DNA from: an uncultured Collinsella sp.
Lineage (GTDB): Bacteria; Actinomycetota; Coriobacteriia; Coriobacteriales; Coriobacteriaceae
Length of the DNA: 64,000 nucleotides
Reading direction: 5' to 3'
Assembly: GCA_958450865.1 (NCBI GenBank)
Contig: CAUDNY010000007.1
Coordinates: 62,001 to 126,000, forward strand
A program made the translations under genes and the position numbers. Under the pieces are notes generated by a model. The model was not told the DNA's origin. It made no database searches and was given only the letters and a program-made list of their open reading frames with translations. Below are positions 6,726-13,494 of this stretch, piece after piece (within the stretch, counting starts at the first letter, position 1; each line of letters begins with the position of its first letter).

Positions 6726-8153
6726 GTTGCAGAGTGCCCCCATTAGCTGCAATTCCAAGGTTGTTAGCACTTTTGGACTCAGATCGTCATACTGAACAAG
6801 AATTTGACTTGAGTTTTTAGGAACAGATGCGCCATCGGCACACCAATAACAGTCACTGATATCGATGAACGGGATGCTTAAGCGCGTAAGGGTCCGCATA
6901 AAAGAGCTTCCGCCCGTGTCACGCTCCACAGCCACGACGCAGTAAAGGCCCGCATCTGCATGTTCGATCGAGACCTCCCCTGCTGGAAACGCTTTCCGCA
7001 CAAGCGACGCCAGGCCATCGCGTGTCTCGCGAGCGCGAACGCGGACCCGGTTTACATGGCGCTCGTAATCGCCTGATTCCAGTAAACGAGCCAAAGCGAC
7101 CTGGTCAACAGAACTCACCGACGAGGCGTAAAAACCAAGGTTGCGCCTAAACCGTTCCATCAGCTCATCAGGCAGGACCATATACGCCAAACGCAGGGCC
7201 GACGACAGACTTTTTGAAAAGGTGTTGGTGTAGATGACCGATTGAGCGGCATCGATCGACGCGAGCGCGGGAATCGGCTTGCCGGCCAGACGAAACTCGC
7301 AATCAAAGTCGTCTTCGATGAGATATCGACTCGGCCGTTCGGCGGCCCAGCTCAGCAGCGCATAGCGACGTGCAATGCTCGTCACAAGGCCGGTCGGATA
7401 TTGGTGAGACGGCATCAGGTGAAGGACATCCGCCCCGGTTTTCTGCAGAGCGCTCAAGTCCACGCCCTCACCGTCCAACGGGATATGACGCACTTCGCAA
7501 CCCATAGCCTGATAGATGCGCGTCAGGCGCAAATAGCCCGGATCCTCAACGGCATATATCTTGTCCGTGCCAAGCAGCTGAACCAACATGGTATCGAGCA
7601 ACTGGGCGCCCGCACCGATAACGATATTGTCGGGATTGACATTCATACCCCTCGTCCCGCGTAGATGGTGCGCAATCGCACGTCGCAGCCGAGCGGTGCC
7701 CTGCGCCGGCGCGGGCGAAAAGATTTCACGTTCGTCTTCGGACATCAGTGTCGCCCGTAGCGCGCTTTGCCAAAGCCGCGCCGCCTCCAAGGCGGAAGGA
7801 GAAAGAGCCTCGAACTGCTCGGTCTGTCCGTCGGAATCATGCGCGCTGGGGCCAACAGAGACAGCATCTCGGTCGATATCCCCCGCGGCCAAAGACAAAA
7901 CCGGCGCATCCGGAAGTTCGCACGCGTAGTAACCACGGCGCGGCTTTGAGCAAATATAACCCTCGGCAAGCAACTGGCTATATGCATTTTCGATTGTAAT
8001 GACACTAATTCCCAGATGATTGGCAAAGGCGCGCTTAGACGGCAGATGTTCCCCCGCCGCAATGCGTCCAGCTACGATATCATCTCGAATTTGCTGGTAA
8101 ACATACTCATAGAGCGATGCTTCGCCGCGGTTTTCCAAATTATAGTCAAGCAT
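6714..8153 (-). CDS. pdxR: MocR-family transcriptional regulator, PdxR type
   Basis: A GntR winged helix (about residues 10-75, with LPSKRAFANHLGIS as recognition helix) is fused to a class I aminotransferase-like domain. The PLP-binding Lys is in TNTFSKSLSSALRL, preceded by the DDFD segment. The gene is divergent from pdxS-pdxT, the standard place for PdxR, which activates PLP synthesis when PLP is scarce. ATG 8153 is preferred over ATG 8186 because AGGTGA lies eight bases before it. Two direct repeats in the shared promoter are likely binding sites. The protein ends Leu-Ser-Glu, encoded by the inverted-repeat element. Confidence 0.9.
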   Translation of the reverse strand: MLDYNLENRGEASLYEYVYQQIRDDIVAGRIAAGEHLPSKRAFANHLGISVITIENAYSQLLAEGYICSKPRRGYYACELPDAPVLSLAAGDIDRDAVSVGPSAHDSDGQTEQFEALSPSALEAARLWQSALRATLMSEDEREIFSPAPAQGTARLRRAIAHHLRGTRGMNVNPDNIVIGAGAQLLDTMLVQLLGTDKIYAVEDPGYLRLTRIYQAMGCEVRHIPLDGEGVDLSALQKTGADVLHLMPSHQYPTGLVTSIARRYALLSWAAERPSRYLIEDDFDCEFRLAGKPIPALASIDAAQSVIYTNTFSKSLSSALRLAYMVLPDELMERFRRNLGFYASSVSSVDQVALARLLESGDYERHVNRVRVRARETRDGLASLVRKAFPAGEVSIEHADAGLYCVVAVERDTGGSSFMRTLTRLSIPFIDISDCYWCADGASVPKNSSQILVQYDDLSPKVLTTLELQLMGALCNLSE

Positions 8154-8164
8154 GAGTTTGTCAC

Positions 8165-8208
8165 CTGACCTTGTCGAGTCATTCAATCTGGCATTAGTCT
8201 GACCTTGT
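8165..8208. promoter_or_regulatory. Direct-repeat operator between pdxR and pdxS
   Basis: CTGACCTTGT occurs at 8165-8174 and again at 8199-8208, start-to-start spacing 34 bp. Widely spaced direct repeats are how MocR proteins (GabR, PdxR) bind DNA. If regulator start 8153 is right, both boxes are in its leader and in the pdxST promoter region. Confidence 0.6.
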
Positions 8209-8298
8209 TATTATCTCGAAAACTGAGTATTTCGCCATACCCAGCTCCCCGATAGGATGTTCCGTCAAGCAATGTACATGCCAACCAAGGGAGCAACC

Positions 8299-9189
8299 AT
8301 GGCAGAACAGACCAGCAAGGCCGATCGCGTCAAACTCAATCGCGAGCTCGCGCAGATGCTCAAGGGCGGCGTCATCATGGACGTCACCACGCCCGAGCAA
8401 GCACGCATCGCCGAGGAGGCGGGCGCCTGCGCCGTCATGGCGCTCGAGCGCATCCCGGCCGACATCCGCGCCGCAGGCGGCGTCTCGCGCATGAGCGACC
8501 CCAAGATGATCAAGGGCATCCAAAAAGCTGTCTCCATCCCCGTTATGGCCAAGTGCCGTATCGGCCACATGGTCGAGGCGCAGATCCTGCAGGCCATCGA
8601 AATCGACTACATCGACGAATCCGAGGTCCTCTCCCCCGCCGATGATGTCTATCACATCGACAAGACCCAGTTTGACGTGCCGTTTGTCTGCGGCGCCCGC
8701 GATCTGGGCGAGGCGTTGCGCCGTGTTGCTGAGGGCGCCACGATGATTCGTACCAAGGGCGAGCCGGGCACGGGCGACGTCGTTCAGGCCGTGCGTCACA
8801 TGCGCAAGATCCAAAAGCAGATCCGCGACGTTGTTGCTCTGCGCGACGACGAGCTCTTTGAGGCAGCCAAGCAGCTGCAGGTTCCGGTCGAGCTGGTGCG
8901 CGAGGTCCATGCCACGGGCAAGCTCCCCGTCGTAAACTTTGCCGCCGGCGGAGTCGCGACCCCCGCCGACGCCGCGCTGATGATGCAGCTGGGCGCCGAG
9001 GGCGTCTTTGTCGGCTCGGGCATCTTTAAGAGCGGCGACCCCGCCAAGCGCGCCGCCGCCATCGTCAAGGCCGTGGCAAACTTCACCGATGCCAAGCTCA
9101 TCGCCGAGCTTTCGGAGGACCTGGGCGAGGCCATGGTCGGTATCAACGCTGACGAGATCGAGATCATCATGGAGGAGCGCGGACGCTAG
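8299..9189 (+). CDS. pdxS: Pyridoxal 5'-phosphate synthase, lyase subunit PdxS
   Basis: A (beta/alpha)8 barrel of 296 residues that builds PLP from ribose 5-phosphate, glyceraldehyde 3-phosphate and ammonia channelled from PdxT. The first catalytic Lys is in PVMAKCRIGH, and the second is in MIRTKGEPGTG. GGVSRM, SEVLSPADD and VNFAAGGVATPADAA are family hallmarks. ATG 8299 is chosen because GGGAG stands six bases upstream, although the frame is open to 8257. It precedes pdxT by 20 bases and is divergent from the PdxR-type regulator. Confidence 0.97.
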   Translation: MAEQTSKADRVKLNRELAQMLKGGVIMDVTTPEQARIAEEAGACAVMALERIPADIRAAGGVSRMSDPKMIKGIQKAVSIPVMAKCRIGHMVEAQILQAIEIDYIDESEVLSPADDVYHIDKTQFDVPFVCGARDLGEALRRVAEGATMIRTKGEPGTGDVVQAVRHMRKIQKQIRDVVALRDDELFEAAKQLQVPVELVREVHATGKLPVVNFAAGGVATPADAALMMQLGAEGVFVGSGIFKSGDPAKRAAAIVKAVANFTDAKLIAELSEDLGEAMVGINADEIEIIMEERGR

Positions 9190-9209
9190 TCCGGCAGAAA
9201 GGATCGCAC

Positions 9210-9797
9210 ATGAGCGATTACGCAGACCAGACGGTCGCCGTGCTGGCGGTCCAAGGTGCTTTTGCCGAGCACGAGGCGAGGCTGTCCGAGCTGGGCGCAC
9301 GTTGTATTGAGCTGAGGCAGGCGGCTGATTTGAAGCAGAACTTTGACCGTCTGGTACTTCCCGGCGGCGAGTCTACCGTTCAAGGGAAACTGCTTGATGA
9401 GTTGGGCATGCTCGAGGAGCTTCGTACCCGTATCGCTGAAGGCATGCCCGTCCTGGGCACCTGCGCCGGCCTGATTCTGCTGGCTCACGACCTTGCCGCC
9501 CATGACGATAAGGGCACGCCGCGTTTGGCAACCATGGATGTACTTGTCGAGCGCAATGCCTATGGAAGACAACTCGGCAGTTTTCGCACCAAGGGACAGG
9601 TAGACGGCATCGACGGTGAAGTGCCGCTAACGTTTATCCGCGCGCCCCGCATCGTCGAAGTGCACGGCGACACTGAGGCCCTAGCCGAAGTCGACGGTCG
9701 CATCGTCGCCGCCCGCCAAGGCAACCAGCTCGGCGTCACCTTCCACCCCGAGCTCGACGAAGACACCCGCCTCCACGAACTGTTCCTGCAAATGTAG
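9210..9797 (+). CDS. pdxT: PLP synthase glutaminase subunit PdxT
   Basis: A 195-residue class I glutaminase that releases ammonia from glutamine into the PdxS barrel. The oxyanion segment is LPGGEST; the nucleophile Cys is in GTCAGLIL; His and Glu of the triad are in TFHPELDED. AGAAAGGA precedes the ATG. It is the second gene of the pdxST operon, with normal family length. Confidence 0.96.
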   Translation: MSDYADQTVAVLAVQGAFAEHEARLSELGARCIELRQAADLKQNFDRLVLPGGESTVQGKLLDELGMLEELRTRIAEGMPVLGTCAGLILLAHDLAAHDDKGTPRLATMDVLVERNAYGRQLGSFRTKGQVDGIDGEVPLTFIRAPRIVEVHGDTEALAEVDGRIVAARQGNQLGVTFHPELDEDTRLHELFLQM

Positions 9798-9837
9798 GCA
9801 GAATTTAAACGAGCGTGGATTTTCGGACATACAACAA

Positions 9838-9905
9838 ATGAGAGTGGATAATCTCCCACTTTGAGCTTGAATGCAGGCTCAAACCGGGAGATTATCCACT
9901 CTCAT
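9838..9905. repeat. 68-bp palindrome with perfect 20-bp arms
   Basis: 9838-9857 and 9886-9905 are exact reverse complements (core GTGGATAATCTCCC). The spacer holds a second nested pair, TTTGAGC/GCTCAAA. It lies 40 bases after pdxT. No T-tract follows, so it is not an obvious terminator. Confidence 0.85.
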
Positions 9906-9913
9906 CCTATGTA

Positions 9914-9965
9914 GTCGTTGGGGACGTTCTTAAACGACTAGTCAAACAAGAACGTCCCCAACGAC
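9914..9965. repeat. GTCCC-family palindrome with perfect 18-bp arms
   Basis: Arms 9914-9931 and 9948-9965 contain GGGGACGTTC and GAACGTCCCC. The centre has the small palindrome GACTAGTC. The GGGGACGTTC word resembles repeats associated elsewhere with REP-associated tyrosine transposases; none is encoded in this window. Confidence 0.8.
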
Positions 9966-9987
9966 CATATTGCGATAGACGACCACG

Positions 9988-10037
9988 TTTGCCCAGATAA
10001 AACCGACCAAATAAACCTGTCCCCTTTTGGTAGGTTT
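9988..10037. repeat. 50-bp repeat unit (TTTGCCCAGATAAA...GTCCCC)
   Basis: This 50-bp unit recurs nearly unchanged at 52420-52469 and, as an inverted pair, at 32136-32226. It contains CCTGTCCCCTTTT and ends GGTAGGTTT, which is partly self-complementary to ACCGACC. Confidence 0.8.
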
Positions 10038-10044
10038 GGATCAA

Positions 10045-10216
10045 GGCAACGCCGATGCCTTGGTACCGACAGCGAAAACCCGCCAGAGCGAGCAAGGTGC
10101 CTTGAAACGAGGCGGCATTGATCTTTTGATCATGCCGCCGAAGTTGAAAGGCAGATTGCCGCTCTGGCGGGTTTGCAGCGTCGAGCAGTTACGGCGTTTG
10201 GTAAAACGCCGTAACT
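10045..10216 (+). ncRNA. Structured element, copy A (candidate RNA)
   Basis: Same architecture as 13319-13491. Order on the plus strand: GGCAACG..ATGC, GACAGCG, then a long rod with helices 10076-10089/10161-10174, 10092-10095/10156-10159, 10098-10103/10148-10153 and 10111-10118/10132-10139 (closing GATC/GATC inside). GCAGCGTC follows, then a perfect 13-bp hairpin 10187-10199/10204-10216 with a GGTA loop. Helix sequences differ from copy B yet stay paired, while the purine-rich internal loops (GG/GA and GAAACGA/GAAGTTGA) are conserved. Strand is inferred from the purine loops. It ends four bases from the stop of the RGG protein gene. Confidence 0.6.
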
Positions 10217-10219
10217 CAA

Positions 10220-11128
10220 CTAGAAGCGGTTGCCGCGGAAGCCGCCACCGTTGCGGCCGCCACGATCGCCAGCGCGGCCGCCGCGGTCGTTACCACGGTT
10301 GCCGCCGAAGCCGCCACGGTTGCCACCGCGATCGCCATAGCCACCACGGTTGCCACCAAAGCCGCCGCGACCACCACGGTCGCCGCCACGGTCACCAAAG
10401 CCGCCACGGCCACCGCGATCGCCACCACGGCCACCACGGTCGCCACCACGGCCACCGCGATCGCCAAAGCCGCCGCGGCCGCCACGGTCGCCGCCACGGC
10501 CGCCGCGATCGTCACGGCCGCCGCGAGGACCGCGGTCCTCGTCCAGGCCCATGGCGACGAGCGGAGCAATAACCTTATCGAGAGCGGCCATCAGCTCGGT
10601 GGCCTCCTCGTAAGAAAGCTCGGGCAGGAGCTTCTCCTTCTTGTTGGCAAGCTCGACCAGGCCCTCAGCGGCATCCTCGGCAGCGAAGACGACGATCTTG
10701 CGCATATCGCCCTCGGCGTCGTCGATGCGGCCGACCAGATCGGCAGCCTCGGCCTCGGCCATCAGACCATCGAGCTCACGGAGGCGCATGCCCAGCAGGT
10801 CGGACATTTCCTTCTGCTCCATCTTGGGCTTGAGGTCAAGAAGCTTGATGGCGCGCTCGATGTTCGCCATGCGCTCGGCCTTGGCCTCCTCCTCCTTGGA
10901 AATAGCAAAGCGACGGCTGCGCAGCAGGCGGGCGGCCTTCTGCATCTTGTCCATCAGCTCTTCGTCATCGTAATCAGCGGCGGCCTCGACAACCTCGGCC
11001 TCCTCGGCGGAAACCTCGTCAGCAGCCTCAACCTCAGCAGCTTCGGTCTCCACGGTCTCGACTGCCTCGACCTCGGCAGCCATGGTCTCGTTCTCGGTCT
11101 CGTTCATGATCTCTTCGTTCTCAGACAT
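10220..11128 (-). CDS. RGG-tailed protein with acidic N-terminus (putative RNA-binding)
   Basis: This 302-residue protein has three parts. Residues 1-55 are highly acidic (Glu/Ala-rich). About 60-190 form a helical domain with a MarR-like winged-helix feel (IERAIKLLDLKPKMEQKEMSDLLGM). About 200-302 is a low-complexity tail of RGG, DRGG and GGFG repeats with a few Asn. RGG boxes bind RNA and can drive condensation; they are common in eukaryotes and rarer in bacteria. The precise function is unknown. GGAG precedes the ATG by six bases. The gene stop is adjacent to the structured element copy A. Confidence 0.75.
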   Translation of the reverse strand: MSENEEIMNETENETMAAEVEAVETVETEAAEVEAADEVSAEEAEVVEAAADYDDEELMDKMQKAARLLRSRRFAISKEEEAKAERMANIERAIKLLDLKPKMEQKEMSDLLGMRLRELDGLMAEAEAADLVGRIDDAEGDMRKIVVFAAEDAAEGLVELANKKEKLLPELSYEEATELMAALDKVIAPLVAMGLDEDRGPRGGRDDRGGRGGDRGGRGGFGDRGGRGGDRGGRGGDRGGRGGFGDRGGDRGGRGGFGGNRGGYGDRGGNRGGFGGNRGNDRGGRAGDRGGRNGGGFRGNRF

Positions 11129-11280
11129 GAGACTCCTTCTTGGCCCTCTCGGGCATCATCGCCCCATTCGCGGGGCCCGTCGCGCACTCTTTGCGCTTTA
11201 TACATTCATGCCTCTCGGCAAAACGTCCATTAGTTTATGGTGTCGCCATCCAATCTAGCTGCAGAATCTATGTGCACACA

Positions 11281-12696
11281 TTAATGCGACATGTGCGACT
11301 CGCGGCGAGCGTACACCAGCGACACCGCGAACCCGACAACGGCAATCACGGCCGCCACGCGCACGGCGGCTGCAAATCCTATCGCCTGGGCAACGTCCGA
11401 CGCAACGCCTGCGGCGCCAGCAGCCACCGCAGAACTCGAAAGCAGGCCGATAAACAGCGACGGACCAAACGACGCGGCAATCATGTTCCACGTGTTGAGC
11501 AATGCCGTTCCGTGAGGATGTTCAGCGGCAGGCAGCGTCTCCAAGCCGGCCGTTTGCGAGGGGCTCAACACCAAACCGACTCCGGCATACACCACAACGG
11601 TCAGCGCCACGACGACGCCGATGTTCATGCTCGCCGCCGTCATCGAGATGGCAGTCTGTCCCACGGCAATCAGGGCAAAGCCGACCGGCAGCAGCGGCCA
11701 TGCGCCACGGGCGTCCATCACGCGTCCGCCCACAATCGAGGTCACAGCGTTGCAGGCAATTGCCGGCAAAATGAGCAGGCCCGCAACAAGCGCGGTCATG
11801 CCGTATGCGCCCTCAAAATAGAGCGGCAACAAAACGCTCATCGAGAACGTCGTCATCATCGACACCACCACAAGCAAGCACGCAGGCCAAAAACGAACGC
11901 TCGCCATGGGACGCACGTTAAGCACCGGATGCTCGAGCTTAAGCTGGCGGGCCGCAAACAGGCCGAGCAGCACAACGGCGGCAAAAAGCGTCACGATGCC
12001 GGCAATCAGATTGGTCGAGAACTCGCCTACGGAATACACAAATGCCGTAATGCCGGCAGCGAGCAAAACAACCGACAGAATATCAAGCGTGGCGTTCGAG
12101 CGCTCTCCGACATTCTGAACAAGCTTTACGCCCGCCGCAGCGACCACAATGCCGCCCACCAGCGGCACTACGAACACCGCCCTCCAGCCAAACAACGTGC
12201 ACATAAGACCGCTGATCACAGGTCCAAACGCCGGCCCCAGCGTAATGCAGGCACCGCCCAGGCTCAGATACAGACCGAGCTTCTCGCGCGGCGCGCAAGA
12301 CAACACCACGTTCATCATGAGCGGGAACAAGATGCCCGATCCCGCAGCCTGCAAAATACGACTTGGCAGCAAGACGGTAAACGTTGGGGCGACCAGGCAC
12401 AGGACTTCTCCGGCGACCAGGCATCCACATGCGAAAAACAGCAGCTTGCGCGTCGAGAAGCGACCGGAAAGAAAGGCCATGATGGCCGTAAAGATCGACG
12501 TCACGATCATGTAGCCCGAAACAAGCCACTGCGCCGTGATGGCACTCACCGAAAAGGCCGCCATGATGTCGTGCAACGCCACGTTAATGATGTTCTCGTT
12601 AAACGCGGCAACAAAGGCCGCGATATACATTACGGCGAGAAACGCCGAAGTGGCCGATGGCGCTACTTGAACTTGTTGCTGAGATTTGCTCCCCAT
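11281..12696 (-). CDS. MFS exporter, DHA2 (14-TMS) type
   Basis: A 471-residue membrane protein with about 14 predicted helices, typical of drug:H+ antiporter family 2. NENIINVALHDI in the first helix, QWLVSGYMI, and the motif-A-like FLSGRFSTRKLL loop are visible; PSRILQAAGSGILFP matches motif C-region conservation. ATG 12696 is favoured by AGGAAGG upstream over ATG 12813. The substrate is unknown, probably a toxic compound or metabolite. It stands alone, divergent from the deformylase-like gene. Confidence 0.9.
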   Translation of the reverse strand: MGSKSQQQVQVAPSATSAFLAVMYIAAFVAAFNENIINVALHDIMAAFSVSAITAQWLVSGYMIVTSIFTAIMAFLSGRFSTRKLLFFACGCLVAGEVLCLVAPTFTVLLPSRILQAAGSGILFPLMMNVVLSCAPREKLGLYLSLGGACITLGPAFGPVISGLMCTLFGWRAVFVVPLVGGIVVAAAGVKLVQNVGERSNATLDILSVVLLAAGITAFVYSVGEFSTNLIAGIVTLFAAVVLLGLFAARQLKLEHPVLNVRPMASVRFWPACLLVVVSMMTTFSMSVLLPLYFEGAYGMTALVAGLLILPAIACNAVTSIVGGRVMDARGAWPLLPVGFALIAVGQTAISMTAASMNIGVVVALTVVVYAGVGLVLSPSQTAGLETLPAAEHPHGTALLNTWNMIAASFGPSLFIGLLSSSAVAAGAAGVASDVAQAIGFAAAVRVAAVIAVVGFAVSLVYARRESHMSH

Positions 12697-12900
12697 GCAT
12701 TTCCTTCCTCTTGGAACGACAGTCGTATCGCCCCAGAGGAACAGTCCAGGGCGAGGATGAGCCCTAGACTTACGCCAGACGCCGCACGCGACGAGTCTGG
12801 CAACATGGTCCAACGTCGAAAGATTGTAACGCGAACGCGCAGCTTTCCTTCCGCGCTATTATTAAAAGTCCACGAAAGCATGAGACATGAGGAGCCCGCC

Positions 12901-13311
12901 ATGATTAAGCCCATCATGAAATCCGAGTTCTTTTTGCGCCTGCCTTCCGAAGACGCGGGCCCCGATGACGCCGTGACCGGGCAGGACCTCCTGGATACGC
13001 TCCATGAGCATGAGCACGAGTGCGTGGGCCTCGCCGCCAACATGATCGGCGTGCGCAAACGCATCATCTGCGTAAAGGACGGCAACAGGACACTCCTGAT
13101 GTACAACCCTCAAATTCTTGAGCAGGTCAATGCCTATCAGACGAGCGAAGAATGTCTCTCGCTGATCGGCGAGCGCCCCTGTACTCGCTATCGCCGCATT
13201 AAGGTTGAGTATTTGGACGAGAATTTCGTCCACCGCATCAAAAACTTCTCGGGCTACACCGCCGAGATCATCCAACACGAAATCGACCACTGCAACGGGA
13301 TTGTTATTTAG
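12901..13311 (+). CDS. Peptide deformylase-like protein, variant motif 1
   Basis: Length 136, short for a deformylase. Motif 2 is EECLS (Cys85) and motif 3 is HEIDH (126-130), so the metal ligands and catalytic Glu are present. Motif 1 reads GLAANMIG, with Met48 where the family has a Gln that stabilises the transition state. Deformylases remove the formyl group from nascent N-termini; this one may have altered activity or substrate. GGAG lies ten bases before the ATG. Most of the N-terminal beta region of canonical enzymes is missing. A second relative at 20631 has the opposite defect. Confidence 0.8.
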   Translation: MIKPIMKSEFFLRLPSEDAGPDDAVTGQDLLDTLHEHEHECVGLAANMIGVRKRIICVKDGNRTLLMYNPQILEQVNAYQTSEECLSLIGERPCTRYRRIKVEYLDENFVHRIKNFSGYTAEIIQHEIDHCNGIVI

Positions 13312-13318
13312 ACAGCCA

Positions 13319-13491
13319 GGGTAACGATGCAGGTTGAGCACACGACAGCAAGCGAGCCGCATTTGCGCCAAGGTGACGTGAAATGAGAGGGCGCTGACCT
13401 TCTGGTCGCGCCCTCGAAATTGAACGTCAGATTGGCGTGAATGCGGCTCGCGCAGCGTCAAGTGGTCCGCCGTTCGGTAGAACGGCGGAAC
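13319..13491 (+). ncRNA. Structured element, copy B (candidate RNA)
   Basis: Helices: 13352-13363/13440-13451 (12 perfect bp), 13366-13371/13432-13437, 13374-13379/13424-13429, 13387-13394/13408-13415 and an apical GACC/GGTC. Then GCAGCGTC and a ten-bp hairpin 13466-13475/13480-13489 with a GGTA loop, as in copy A. Nearly every helix has different base pairs from copy A, while internal loops (GG/GA, GAAATGA/GAAATTGA) and the joining words GGTAACG, ATGC and GACAGC are kept. It lies between the convergent deformylase-like and aminotransferase-fusion genes. No T-tract follows. Confidence 0.6.
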
Positions 13492-13494
13492 TAA

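Noticed and set aside
10075..10216. Integron attC site
   Set aside because: The fold is palindromic with conserved unpaired positions, but there is no integrase and no RYYYAAC/GTTRRRY pair in the right places.
11140..13311. Very long open frame on the plus strand opposite the MFS gene
   Set aside because: It is the antisense shadow of the GC-rich exporter gene; only its last 136 codons (from ATG 12901) form a recognisable protein. Similar long antisense frames over the UvrA-like, SDR/transporter, prfC, permease and TetM-like genes were dropped for the same reason.
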